From assembly GCA_027452205.1 (NCBI GenBank), contig DAIDGV010000010.1, positions 101,455 to 165,454 of the forward strand: DNA of 64,000 bases, given 5' to 3'. How positions within the stretch are numbered: position 1 is the stretch's first letter; each line of letters begins with the position of its first letter. Below, piece by piece: positions 32,584 through 41,486 of this stretch. The DNA comes from a candidate division FCPU426 bacterium. Its GTDB lineage: Bacteria > Oederibacteriota > Muellerivitia > Muellerivitales > Muellerivitaceae. A model generated the notes under the pieces. It saw only the letters and a list, made by a program, of their open reading frames with translations, was not told where the DNA came from and ran no database searches. The translations under genes and the position numbers were made by a program.

Positions 32584-32749
32584 GGGTTTGGCGGCTTCTC
32601 CTCGAAAGTGGGGCGTAGTGTAGCGCAGCCCGACGCTCATAATAAGGGTTTATCAGGTGATTTTCGAGGCGGCCTCAGACTTCTCGCCTTGTCAAAGCGC
32701 GTTTCTGCCTGTTAAATAGGGGCGCTTTTACACACCTACGAGGAATTTT

Positions 32750-33625
32750 ATGTCCAACTTACTGAAACTCGGATTACCCAAAGGCAGTCTCCAAGAGTCC
32801 ACCTTTCATCTATTCGCTAAGGCGGGTTACAAGATCTCGTCCACCTCGCGCTCTTACTTTCCCAGCATCGACGACGCTGAAATGAAGCCCATGCTCATCC
32901 GTGCCCAAGAGATGAGCCGTTATGTGGAGGATGGCGTTCTGGATGTGGGCATCACCGGTCGGGATTGGGTGCGGGAGAACGGTTCTAAGGTGCAGGAAGT
33001 GGCCGAACTCATTTACGCCAAGGTTGGTTTAAAACCCGTCCGTTGGGTGCTGGCCGTGCCAGCTAATTCGGATATCAAGGGCCCGAAGGACTTGCAAGGT
33101 AAACGCATCGCCACCGAGTTGGTGAATGTTTCCAAGGAATACCTGAAAAAGAACGGGGTTACAGCCAATGTGGAGTTCTCTTGGGGAGCCACCGAAGCCA
33201 AACCGCCCGAATTGGCGGATGCCATCATCGAAGTGACCGAGACCGGTTCCTCCCTGCGGGCCAATAACCTGATCATTTTGGAAACGGTCCTCGAATCCTC
33301 GACGGTCGTGATCGTGAATGAGACCGCCTGGAAGGACGCCTGGAAACGCAAGAAGATCGAGAACATGGTGCTCTTGCTCAAGGGCGCTTTAGCGGCCCAG
33401 GAGAAGGTCGGCCTTAAAATGAACGTGCCGCGTAAGAATTTGGACGCGGTCATGAAAGTCTTGCCAGCCCTCAATTCACCGACCATCGCTGAAATGTACA
33501 ACAAGGATTGGGTGGATGTGGACACGGTGGTGGATGAGCACATCGTTCGTGAGATCGTGCCGAAATTGAAGGACGCGGGCGCCGAAGGCATCGTGGAATA
33601 TCCCTTGAACAAGGTCATTCCCTAA
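32750..33625 (+). CDS. hisG: ATP phosphoribosyltransferase, long form (HisG)
   Basis: The 291-residue protein begins [23 protein letters not shown], the HisG signature. It contains [10 protein letters not shown] and the PRPP-binding [14 protein letters not shown] segment. About 75 C-terminal residues form the ACT-like regulatory domain of the long form, so no HisZ partner is needed. HisG performs the first committed step of histidine biosynthesis and is inhibited by histidine. The ATG follows AGGAATTTT. No other his genes are in the window, so the pathway is dispersed here. A small secreted protein gene converges 14 bases downstream. Confidence 0.95.
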   Translation: MSNLLKLGLPKGSLQESTFHLFAKAGYKISSTSRSYFPSIDDAEMKPMLIRAQEMSRYVEDGVLDVGITGRDWVRENGSKVQEVAELIYAKVGLKPVRWVLAVPANSDIKGPKDLQGKRIATELVNVSKEYLKKNGVTANVEFSWGATEAKPPELADAIIEVTETGSSLRANNLIILETVLESSTVVIVNETAWKDAWKRKKIENMVLLLKGALAAQEKVGLKMNVPRKNLDAVMKVLPALNSPTIAEMYNKDWVDVDTVVDEHIVREIVPKLKDAGAEGIVEYPLNKVIP

Positions 33626-33639
33626 GCCCGCAGACTCGA

Positions 33640-33903
33640 TCACGGTTGGGGCGGGATCAGCGGTTTGGTGACCATGGACTGGTTTCGGGAGCTGCCGGGG
33701 ATGTCGCCGCTTTTTTGCAAGGTTAAAGCCTTGGTCCCTTTTGCCGCGTGGTTGCTGCCGTTCTTATCCGGATTATTCTTTCGAAGTACTTTCCCTTTTT
33801 GTAATGTCATTTGACGGGTTACCCCGTTATTCGCCACGGTCTGTCCGGTGACGCCGCTGGCGGTCAAAAGTGTCACGGCCAAGACCCAAAAATATCTTTT
33901 CAT
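33640..33903 (-). CDS. Small secreted basic protein
   Basis: The ATG at 33903 is chosen for the AGGGGG upstream; it opens a signal peptide MKRYFWVLAVTLLTASGVTG. The 87-residue product has a mature region of about 65 residues, rich in Lys, Asn, Ser, Gln and Thr, that carries two related short units, MTLQKGKV and LTLQKSGD. There are no cysteines. It looks intrinsically disordered. No family is recognised. It converges on hisG. Confidence 0.6.
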   Translation of the reverse strand: MKRYFWVLAVTLLTASGVTGQTVANNGVTRQMTLQKGKVLRKNNPDKNGSNHAAKGTKALTLQKSGDIPGSSRNQSMVTKPLIPPQP

Positions 33904-34032
33904 ATCATCCCCCTGTTCGTTCCATCCTAGTTCCAACGTCCTATAAAACAAAGAAATTCTCCTCTCGAAACTTTTGCGGGGGAGAGCACGTCCAAAAGAC
34001 AGTGGTAGTTCACTTGAAAGCGGAGGATGAGA

Positions 34033-34596
34033 ATGAAAAAGTCAGTTCGTTTGTTTTTAAACCTGGCCTTGGCTTCAACCCTGTTCCTAGGCTATAGCCT
34101 GGTCCGGGCACAGGACCAGAACCCGTCGGCGGGAGACCAAGGCGGCGCCCAGCCGGCAATGACCGCCCCTGATCACGGAGAGGGTGAGAATGGCCGCTTA
34201 GAACATATGAAAAAAGAATTGGGGTTGACTGACGCCCAAACGGCCAAGTTGAAGACCGTGATGAAAAAAGAGCGGGAAGCGAATAAAACCCTGTGGGACC
34301 AGGTCAAGATCGATCTGGATACCTTGCAGCAAAAGGTGGATACCAAGGCTTCGGATTCGGACATCACCAATGTTTTGGACAAGCTCAAGTCCGACCGCAA
34401 GCAATTGCGGGAAGCCCAGGAGAACTCCATGGAAAGGATGCGTTCCATCCTGACCCCGATGCAGCAGGCCAAAATGGTCCTGATGATGAAGGATAAAATG
34501 GGGGAGAGAATGGGAGGCTGGAAGAAGGACGGCGATAAACCGGCCGATGCGGCTCCGGACCAGAACGCTACTCCGGCTCCGAACAACGCTCAGTAA
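34033..34596 (+). CDS. Periplasmic Spy/CpxP-like LTxxQ protein
   Basis: The ATG at 34033 is preferred over 34027 because GGAGG (34022-34026) is then six bases away. The 187-residue product has a signal peptide (MKKSVRLFLNLALASTLFLGYSLVRA). A helical core follows with two LTxxQ units, LTDAQTAKLKTVMKK and LTPMQQAKMVLMM, the hallmark of Spy/CpxP chaperones and the CnrX-like metal sensors. The ends are low-complexity Gln/Asp/Ala/Pro. Such proteins hold unfolded proteins or dampen envelope-stress signalling. A terminator follows, so it is likely a single-gene unit. Confidence 0.82.
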   Translation: MKKSVRLFLNLALASTLFLGYSLVRAQDQNPSAGDQGGAQPAMTAPDHGEGENGRLEHMKKELGLTDAQTAKLKTVMKKEREANKTLWDQVKIDLDTLQQKVDTKASDSDITNVLDKLKSDRKQLREAQENSMERMRSILTPMQQAKMVLMMKDKMGERMGGWKKDGDKPADAAPDQNATPAPNNAQ

Positions 34597-34612
34597 AATT
34601 CCAATATTTTGG

Positions 34613-34643
34613 GCCGCTTTGGGATTTCCCAAAGCGGCTTTTT
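34613..34643 (+). terminator. Terminator after the Spy-like gene
   Basis: GCCGCTTTGGG (34613-34623) and CCCAAAGCGGC (34628-34638) pair perfectly across a four-base loop and lead into a T-run. Confidence 0.93.
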
Positions 34644-34719
34644 TATTTTCAGAGGGTCGTTTTTGGAAGGCGATATCCTTAGGGTGTAGGTGTCTTTCAC
34701 ATTTTGATAAGGATAGACC

Positions 34720-36087
34720 ATGCCCCTCTATGAACGCCGTTCCCGTATCGAAGCGCCGGTCCAAGACCTTTTTCAATGGCATGCCCGCCCGAAAGCTTTT
34801 CAACGATTGGCTCCACCTTGGCAACCTATCCGCATCGTAGAAAAACAAGGTGGTATCACCGATGGGTCTCGGTTGGTCCTTGAAATGAAGCAAGGTCCCT
34901 TTTGGCGGCGCTGGGTGGCCACACACCGCGATTACATCGAAGGTAAGCAATTTGTCGATGAACAAACCGCCGGACCCTTTGCTAGATGGGTGCATACCCA
35001 TCAGTTCTTCCCGGATGCGGATAAGACCAGCTATCTACAAGACCGGGTCGAATATGAACCACCCTTCGGCCTTTTGGGAAAGTTCCTTGCGGGTGGGTTC
35101 ATCGGAAGACAAGTGGAGAGAACTTTTAAATTCCGACATGGCCGCACACAAAATGACCTAAAACGTGGAAATCCTTACGCTTCTCGTCCTGTGCTCAAGA
35201 TCGCAGTAACGGGCGCCTCAGGCATGGTCGGCACTGAGTTGGTCGGTTTTCTGTCCTGCCTGGGCCACGAGGTGAAGTGTTTGGTCCGCCACAAAGCGAT
35301 GGAAGGCGAGATCTATTGGGATCCCTCTGCAGGGGAGATCGACAAAGCGGGGTTGGAAGGTTTGGACGCTGTTATTCACTTGGCGGGGGAGAACATCGGC
35401 GCGGGACGCTGGAGCGAGGCGCGCAAAAGAGTTATCAAGGAAAGCCGTGTTCGGGGTACCAAGCTATTGGCCGAAACCCTGGCTTCTTTGAAGAACCCAC
35501 CCAAGTCTTTCATTGTCTCTTCCGCCATTGGTTTCTACGGCGACCGGGATGAGGAAATCTTGACCGAACAAAGCCCCGCAAGCAAAGGGTTCCTCACCGA
35601 GGTTTGCCAAGCCTGGGAGGAAGCTTGTGAACCGGCCCGTCAAGCGGGTATCCGGGTGGTAAATATCCGAACCGGCATCGTGTTGTCCGCCAAGGGCGGG
35701 GCACTGCCCAAAATGGTGCTTCCAATGCTCTTGGGAGCAGGCGGGGTGATCGGTTCGGGCCGTCAATGGATGAGTTGGATCGCTCTGGAAGACTTGGTGG
35801 GCGTCTTTCATCACGCACTTCACCAGCAAAACTTATCTGGGCCGGTCAATGCCACCGCGCCGGGTTCGGTGACCAACGCTGGATTCACAAAGATATTGGG
35901 TAAGATCTTGCGCCGCCCCACCTTGGCGCCTTTGCCAAGTTTTGTGGTGAAGGTGTTGTTCGGCGAAATGGGTAAGGCTTTATTATTAGAAGGCCAGAAT
36001 GTGAAACCGGCCCGGTTGATCGAGTCGGGATTTGAGTTCTTCTATCCCGATCTGGAATCGGCCTTGCGTTGGGAATTAGGCCGCTAA
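34720..36087 (+). CDS. SRPBCC domain fused to TIGR01777-type NAD-dependent epimerase
   Basis: The 455-residue protein joins two parts. Residues 1-150 resemble a ligand-binding SRPBCC/START domain (YERRSRIEAPVQDLFQWHARPKAF). From 160 on it is an SDR39U1/TIGR01777 epimerase, with the dinucleotide motif VTGASGMVGTEL, VIHLAGENIGAGRWSEARK and a Y-G-D-R active-site region. The C-terminus W-R-G-type tail is changed to LRWELGR. TIGR01777 proteins (YfcH) are conserved but poorly understood; some affect cell division in cyanobacteria and plastids. This SRPBCC fusion is known in several phyla. Its stop codon overlaps the converging MFS gene by four bases (CTAA). Confidence 0.87.
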   Translation: MPLYERRSRIEAPVQDLFQWHARPKAFQRLAPPWQPIRIVEKQGGITDGSRLVLEMKQGPFWRRWVATHRDYIEGKQFVDEQTAGPFARWVHTHQFFPDADKTSYLQDRVEYEPPFGLLGKFLAGGFIGRQVERTFKFRHGRTQNDLKRGNPYASRPVLKIAVTGASGMVGTELVGFLSCLGHEVKCLVRHKAMEGEIYWDPSAGEIDKAGLEGLDAVIHLAGENIGAGRWSEARKRVIKESRVRGTKLLAETLASLKNPPKSFIVSSAIGFYGDRDEEILTEQSPASKGFLTEVCQAWEEACEPARQAGIRVVNIRTGIVLSAKGGALPKMVLPMLLGAGGVIGSGRQWMSWIALEDLVGVFHHALHQQNLSGPVNATAPGSVTNAGFTKILGKILRRPTLAPLPSFVVKVLFGEMGKALLLEGQNVKPARLIESGFEFFYPDLESALRWELGR

Positions 36088-37460
36088 GTTTTTTTCCTTT
36101 TGAGTGGGTCGTCGAGAGAGCCAAATTGGCCCACTTCAGCCCAGACATACATGACGGCCAAGACAACCAAAAGAGTGCCGATGCCGCCGCCGACCACCGA
36201 TGCCACTGGGCCGAAGAGAGCGGCGGTAATTCCTGATTCAAAAGCCCCCAGTTCGTTCGATGAAACAATGAACATAAATGAAACTGCCGAGACCCGGCCC
36301 CGCATGGAATCGGGTGTCAGCACTTGGACCAAAGTGGCGCGTACCACCACACTAATATTGTCAAAAGCCCCGGTCAGGAAAAGCATCAGCCAGGATAGCC
36401 AGAACCATTGGGAAAGCCCAAAGACGATGGTGGCGACGCCAAATCCGGTAATGGCCCATAAAAGGGCTTTGCCCGCTTTTTTCATCGGCGGTAAATGGGT
36501 CAGCAGGGCCGCCATGAGAAAGGCGCCTAAAGAAGGGGCGGCCCGCAGGGCGCCCAGGCCCGCAGGCCCTACATGAAGGATATCCTTGGCGAACATGGGC
36601 AAAAGAGCCACCGCTCCACCTAAAAAAACCGCGAAAAGATCCATGGTGATGGTGGCAAGAATGATCTTGGTGTTCCAGACGAATTTGGCGCCTGCGGCCA
36701 AGGAGCTGAGTGTCATGCGTGCTTTTCCGCTGGACCGATGGGTGTATTGAACGAACCAAAGGGTACAGCCAAAGATCAACCAACAAACCCCGCAGAGTAG
36801 ATAGACGGTCGGAAACCCCCAAATGATCAAAACCCCGCCTAAGGCGGGCCCCAGGATAGAGGCCACCTGGAAGACTTGGCTGCCCCAGGTAACGGCGTTG
36901 GCAAAGTCCTTGGAGGGAACCAAATAGGGAAGCATGGCGCTTTTGGCCGGAATGTTCAGACTTTGGACCAGACCGTAAAAGAAAAGAAGCAAATAAATGA
37001 TGGGTACGGAAGGGTCCTTGAAGGAATAAGCCCCGGAACCGCCGCTGGTGGCTTTGAGATGGCGCTCGAAAATATCGGCGATGTGGCTGAAAATGGAGTT
37101 GGCGGCGGTGGTAAAAGCGTTTCCGCTCCATTGGTCGTGATAGAAAGAAACGCAAGCCAAGGTTACGGCAAAGAGAACAAAGAAAGCCTGGGATAACAGC
37201 AGGATGTTCTTTCGGTTATAACGGTCGGCGATATGACCGCCGGGCAAGGCCATGAGAAGGAAAGGGGCGGCCCAAATGAGGCCCCAAAGACCCAGGGCAG
37301 TGGCGGAGTTGGTGCGTTCGTATAATTCGTAACCGGCCGCGGTGGCCAACATTTGATCGCCGATGACGGAAATGAAACTGCCGATGGTGTAGTAACGATA
37401 GTTCGGATGTCGCAGGGCGGCGTAAGGATCGTGCTTAGGTTGGGTGGGCATGGCGCTCAT
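36084..37460 (-). CDS. MFS transporter (EntS/enterobactin-exporter-like, 12 TM)
   Basis: This 458-residue polytopic protein opens ALRHPNYRYYTIGSFISVIGDQML, the start typical of the EntS/YwbF MFS_3 branch, and has the A-like loop motif LPGGHIADRYNRKNILL. An unusual 40-residue polar insert (NSIFSHIADIFERHLKATSGGSGAY...) lies between helices 3 and 4. The second half includes VVVRATLVQVLTPDSMRGRVSAV, conserved in this branch. The substrate is unknown; relatives export siderophores or drugs. An alternative start is the ATG at 37451. The gene ends by sharing four bases with the converging epimerase gene. Confidence 0.84.
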   Translation of the reverse strand: MSAMPTQPKHDPYAALRHPNYRYYTIGSFISVIGDQMLATAAGYELYERTNSATALGLWGLIWAAPFLLMALPGGHIADRYNRKNILLLSQAFFVLFAVTLACVSFYHDQWSGNAFTTAANSIFSHIADIFERHLKATSGGSGAYSFKDPSVPIIYLLLFFYGLVQSLNIPAKSAMLPYLVPSKDFANAVTWGSQVFQVASILGPALGGVLIIWGFPTVYLLCGVCWLIFGCTLWFVQYTHRSSGKARMTLSSLAAGAKFVWNTKIILATITMDLFAVFLGGAVALLPMFAKDILHVGPAGLGALRAAPSLGAFLMAALLTHLPPMKKAGKALLWAITGFGVATIVFGLSQWFWLSWLMLFLTGAFDNISVVVRATLVQVLTPDSMRGRVSAVSFMFIVSSNELGAFESGITAALFGPVASVVGGGIGTLLVVLAVMYVWAEVGQFGSLDDPLKRKKT

Positions 37461-37497
37461 TTTAGGGATGGGGCTTATAAATGGAAGGGGTTTGCCA

Positions 37498-38040
37498 ATG
37501 GGAGTCTATATTGCCCTACTTCGGGGCATCAATGTGGGCGGCAATAACAAATTGCCCATGAAAGACTTGGCCGCCTTGTTCGAAAAGGCTGGTTGTAAAA
37601 AGGTGGTCACTTACATCCAAAGCGGCAATGTGGTCTTCGAAGCGGACGCCAAGACCGCTAAGGCTATCGCCGAAACCATGAACAAGGCGGTCCTCAAAGC
37701 TTTTAAAATCGAAGTTCCTTTTATTGTCCGTGACGCGGCCACTCTTCAAAAAATTGCCAGGAAGAATCCGTTCTTAAAGAAGGCGAAAACAACCCAGGGG
37801 CTTTGCGTGGGTTTCTTGGGAAATGAACCCACAAAGGCACAGATAGCCTTGTTGGATCCAAAACGGTCCGAACCGGATGAGTACGAAGTTATCGGGTCGG
37901 AAGTTTATTTTTGGTTTCCTCATGGGATGGGCAAAAGTAAATTTACTAGCCAGTATTTTGATTCGCGTTTGAAAACAGTCATGACCATCCGCAGTTGGAA
38001 TACGATTCTCAAGGTGGCGGAAATGAGCGAGGCCCTCTAA
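37498..38040 (+). CDS. DUF1697 family protein
   Basis: The ATG at 37498, rather than earlier in-frame codons, gives the family's conserved beginning YIALLRGINVGGNNKLPMKDL and has AAGGGG about ten bases upstream. The 180-residue product continues with YIQSGNVVFEA, also diagnostic of DUF1697, a common bacterial family of unknown biochemistry. Its stop codon overlaps the following hydrolase start (TAATG at 38038-38042). Confidence 0.88.
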   Translation: MGVYIALLRGINVGGNNKLPMKDLAALFEKAGCKKVVTYIQSGNVVFEADAKTAKAIAETMNKAVLKAFKIEVPFIVRDAATLQKIARKNPFLKKAKTTQGLCVGFLGNEPTKAQIALLDPKRSEPDEYEVIGSEVYFWFPHGMGKSKFTSQYFDSRLKTVMTIRSWNTILKVAEMSEAL

Positions 38041-38855
38041 TGCCTTTCGTTCAAACATCCCGGGGACGGTTCTTTTATAGCGAAACAGGCGACCAAGGCC
38101 CGCTGGTCTACTTGCTGCATGGGTTGACGGCCCGGAGTCAGGATTGGACGACGACCCCGGCAGCCCTGGCGGAGCTCGGTTTTCACGTGTTCAATTTCGA
38201 TATGAGGGGGCACGGCCAGTCTGACAAGCCGGATGTGGGCTATTCACCGGAAGATCACGCCCAAGATATCGAGGCTTGGGCCCAGGCTTTAGGGCATCGA
38301 AAACTGCATGTGGTCGGTCACTCGACCGGTGGACGGAATGGGCTCTTTTTCGCCGTCCTGCATCCCGAACGGGTCTTAAGCCTGACCATCATCGATCAGA
38401 CCTTGACAGCCGACCCGGATAGCTGGTTGGAACACGCGAAGAATTACGCAACCTATCCAACACCCTTTGTTGACGAAGAACAGCTTGATCATTTTTTGCG
38501 TCACAAGTTCCCGGGGAAAGAAAGACGCATTGCTTTCGAGAAAGGACAGTTCGAGCAAAAAGCGAACGGGGAATGGGACTGGATCTTTTCCGAGATGGCG
38601 GCCTTGAGGACCCAAAAACTAGGTCGGGCCAAAGCCATCCATGATCTTTTGACCCAAGTGAAGTGTCCCGTTCTTTTCATGAAAGCGGCGGATAGCGCTT
38701 ATGTGGCGCCCGAGGAATCCGCGCTTATTACCGGTTTACTTCCTCCCGAAAGTTTCGTGATCATTGAAAAGGCGGGTCATGGGCTGTTCCGGGACAATCC
38801 CCAGGCCTTTTTATCGAACCTAGTCCCTTTTCTGCGTAACTCCAGCGGCTTTTGA
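38040..38855 (+). CDS. Alpha/beta hydrolase
   Basis: The ATG at 38040 overlaps the upstream stop, so the gene is coupled to the DUF1697 gene. The 271-residue product shows the oxyanion-loop HGLTARSQDW, the nucleophile elbow V-G-H-S-T-G-G and the acid/His end region (AGHGLFRDNP), giving an intact Ser-His-Asp-type triad. There is no signal peptide. Sequence alone does not fix the substrate; esters, haloalkanes and epoxides are all possible for this fold. Confidence 0.87.
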   Translation: MPFVQTSRGRFFYSETGDQGPLVYLLHGLTARSQDWTTTPAALAELGFHVFNFDMRGHGQSDKPDVGYSPEDHAQDIEAWAQALGHRKLHVVGHSTGGRNGLFFAVLHPERVLSLTIIDQTLTADPDSWLEHAKNYATYPTPFVDEEQLDHFLRHKFPGKERRIAFEKGQFEQKANGEWDWIFSEMAALRTQKLGRAKAIHDLLTQVKCPVLFMKAADSAYVAPEESALITGLLPPESFVIIEKAGHGLFRDNPQAFLSNLVPFLRNSSGF

Positions 38856-38970
38856 CCCCTTCGTTACTCCCATTTCCTTTTATTTAAACGGTCTTTTGGG
38901 TATACTCTCGCCTCCTCTGGGGCCCCTTTGGGCCATTCGGGGAAGTCGATAATCATTAAAGAGGTTAGAA

Positions 38971-40818
38971 ATGACAGTTCGTTCGGATCTTCGCAATATC
39001 GCCATCATCGCTCACGTTGACCATGGCAAAACCACCTTGGTGGATGCTTTGTTCAAGCAGTCGGGTGTTTTCCGAGCCAACGAACACATGGAAGAACGGG
39101 TCATGGACTCGAACGCGCTTGAGAAAGAACGCGGTATCACCATCTTTTCGAAGAACGCCTCCATCGTTTGGAACGGCGTACGCATCAACATCGTGGACAC
39201 CCCGGGTCACGCGGACTTCGGCGGGGAAGTGGAACGTATCCTTTCCATGGTCGATGGCGTGCTGCTGTTGGTGGACGCCGCGGAAGGGCCCTTGCCGCAG
39301 ACCAAGTTCGTCTTGCGTAAGAGCTTGGAACAGAACCTGCCAGCCATTGTGGTCATCAACAAGATCGACCGTTCGGATGCCCGGCCCCAAGAAGTGGTCG
39401 ACAACGTATTGGACCTCTTTATCGCTCTCGGCGCCAACGAGCACCAGATCGAATACCCGATCGTTTACGCGATCGCCCGTGAAGGCAAGGCCACATTGGA
39501 CCTGTCCAAGCCCGGTACGGACCTGAAGCCTCTTTATGACACGATCGTCAATCATTTCAAACCGATCGAAGTCGATACCGATAGTTCTTTCCAAATGTTG
39601 GTCACGACCACCGCTTATAACGAATACCTCGGTCGTATGGCCGTGGGCCGCGTGAAACGCGGGAAGATCAAGATCGGCGACCAGATCACTTTGATGAAGC
39701 TCGACGGCCGGAAGGTCGTCAGCACGATCACCAAGCTGTTCAATTACCAAGGGATCAAACAAGCTGAATGTACCGATGCCGCCGCGGGCGACATCATCCT
39801 GATGGCGGGGCTGGAAGACGTTCAGATCGGTGAAACGGTGGCGGCGGGGGAGAATCCCGAAGCTTTACCGGCCATCACCATCGACGAACCGACCATGTCG
39901 ATGATCTTCTCCATCAATAACTCGCCTTTTGCCGGTAAAGAAGGCAAATTCGTCACTTCGCGCCACTTACGCGACCGCTTATATAAAGAAGCGGAAGTAA
40001 ATCCGACCATGAAGATCTCGGATACTGAAAGCCCGGATTCCTTCAAGGTGGCGGGCCGTGGTGAATTGCACTTAGGCATCTTGATCGAGACCATGCGCCG
40101 GGAAGGCTATGAATTCCAGGTTTCCCGTCCTCAAGTTATCTTTAAAAAGGTGGATGAGCAGGTCCAAGAGCCTTATGAAAACCTCATTGTCGACATCCCG
40201 AACAATTCGGTGGGTGTGGCCATGGAAAAATTGGGCGCTCGTAAAGGCGAAATGAAGAACATGACGCCCTTGTCCGAAGTGACGACCCGTATCGAGTTCC
40301 TTATTCCTTCGCGCTGTTTGTTGGGTTTCCGCACGGAATTCCTGACGGATACCAAGGGTGAAGGCATCATGCACCACGTTTTCGCCGGCTATGGCGAATA
40401 TAAGGGTGAAGTGGGTGGCCGTAACCGCGGGGTGTTGGTGGCTTTCGAGCCGGGCATTACCGCCGCTTATGGTATGTTCCAATTGTCGGACCGGGGCCGC
40501 TTTTTCATCATCCCCCGCACGGAAGTTTATGAGGGCATGATCGTCGGGGAACACACCCGTGAGAATGACATCGCCGTCAATCCTTGCAAGACCAAGCACT
40601 TGAGCAACATGCGCAGCAAGTCGTCGGATGAAGCTTTGACGTTGGAACCGCCGACGATTTTCTCGCTGGAACAATGCTTGGAGTACATCCAGGACGATGA
40701 GCTTTTGGAAGTGACCCCGCAGAATCTCCGTATGCGCAAGCGCATTTTGAACAATGACCAGCGCATGAAGCAGGAGAAGTCCACTGGGAAAAACCCCATG
40801 AAGGTCACCATCGGTTAA
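38971..40818 (+). CDS. typA: Ribosome-associated GTPase TypA/BipA
   Basis: The 615-residue translational GTPase begins with AHVDHGKTT (P-loop), then the switch region KERGITIF, DTPGHADFGGEVERILSMVDG and NKIDR. EF-Tu-like domain 2, EF-G-like III/V domains and the TypA-specific C-terminal domain (LSNMRSKSSDEAL) follow. BipA acts in 50S subunit assembly, mainly at low temperature or stress. GAGG lies six bases before the ATG. Immediately after the stop there is a terminator hairpin that covers the start of the next small gene. Confidence 0.97.
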   Translation: MTVRSDLRNIAIIAHVDHGKTTLVDALFKQSGVFRANEHMEERVMDSNALEKERGITIFSKNASIVWNGVRINIVDTPGHADFGGEVERILSMVDGVLLLVDAAEGPLPQTKFVLRKSLEQNLPAIVVINKIDRSDARPQEVVDNVLDLFIALGANEHQIEYPIVYAIAREGKATLDLSKPGTDLKPLYDTIVNHFKPIEVDTDSSFQMLVTTTAYNEYLGRMAVGRVKRGKIKIGDQITLMKLDGRKVVSTITKLFNYQGIKQAECTDAAAGDIILMAGLEDVQIGETVAAGENPEALPAITIDEPTMSMIFSINNSPFAGKEGKFVTSRHLRDRLYKEAEVNPTMKISDTESPDSFKVAGRGELHLGILIETMRREGYEFQVSRPQVIFKKVDEQVQEPYENLIVDIPNNSVGVAMEKLGARKGEMKNMTPLSEVTTRIEFLIPSRCLLGFRTEFLTDTKGEGIMHHVFAGYGEYKGEVGGRNRGVLVAFEPGITAAYGMFQLSDRGRFFIIPRTEVYEGMIVGEHTRENDIAVNPCKTKHLSNMRSKSSDEALTLEPPTIFSLEQCLEYIQDDELLEVTPQNLRMRKRILNNDQRMKQEKSTGKNPMKVTIG

Positions 40819-40833
40819 TCGCCGGTTGCTTAT

Positions 40834-40887
40834 AGGTCCGAGAGGGATAGAATAAGGTCATGATCCTATTCTCTCGGACCTTTTTTT
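40834..40887 (+). terminator. typA terminator hairpin overlapping the next gene's start
   Basis: AGGTCCGAGAG (40834-40844) pairs with CTCTCGGACCT (40871-40881), 11 perfect pairs, followed by a run of T. The ATG of the following ORF (40860) lies in the loop, and the GAGAGG that could act as its ribosome-binding site is in the left arm. It is either a plain terminator (making the next start doubtful) or an attenuator. Confidence 0.85.
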
Positions 40888-41378
40888 ATTTTGGCCTTGT
40901 TCTATTACTGGCCTGTCCCAGGTTGGTTTATGCCGACCCCGTCGATCTGAATCCCGCAAACCCTAAACCAATGGTGAACGATCAGCCCATTGAAGAAGAA
41001 CTTTCCGACCACAATGGTTTCGCCAAACCTTACGACTATGAACGGCAAGCCTTGGGTTATGATCCGGAAGGCATTATCTATCACGAGAACCAGCCCGAGG
41101 ATTTTCAGGTGGTCTTCATTACGGCACTGCCTTTTTCGGCTTTGGCCAGTTTCGGGCTAGTGGGGTTGACCTCAGCCATCACGACCGGTCAATTCGCTGT
41201 GAGCGGGGATTTCTTTTGGCCCTTCATCGGGGGCATGTTCGTGGGCGCGACCACGGTGGCCTGTGTTTCGGTCCTGTCGAATCCTTATCCACCCCCGGCT
41301 TCCAATTCCATCGTGGAATTGCCCAATAATTCCAGGTCCTTTGCCTTTTTAGTGCCCTTAGTCAGCGCTCATTTCTAA
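40860..41378 (+). CDS. Exported or membrane hypothetical protein
   Basis: The 172-residue frame begins with a good signal peptide (MILFSRTFFYFGLVLLLACPRLVYA, cut about residue 25). A polar stretch with VNDQPIEEELSDHNGF and YDYERQALGYDPEGIIYHENQPED follows, and then two hydrophobic segments in the second half (FITALPFSALASFGLVGLTS and FFWPFIGGMFVGATTVACVSVL). It is probably a small periplasmic/inner-membrane protein. The first codons lie inside the typA terminator hairpin, so expression would require read-through or structural change. No family is recognised. Confidence 0.55.
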   Translation: MILFSRTFFYFGLVLLLACPRLVYADPVDLNPANPKPMVNDQPIEEELSDHNGFAKPYDYERQALGYDPEGIIYHENQPEDFQVVFITALPFSALASFGLVGLTSAITTGQFAVSGDFFWPFIGGMFVGATTVACVSVLSNPYPPPASNSIVELPNNSRSFAFLVPLVSAHF

Positions 41379-41486
41379 TCGGCTGTTATCAAAGGGTTTT
41401 CCGCATTTATTGCTTAGGGGTTTGCCCGGATAGGGTTAGAATATGCCCCTGTTTTGTAACCTTCATTTTTCCTGGGAGCGATCCGA

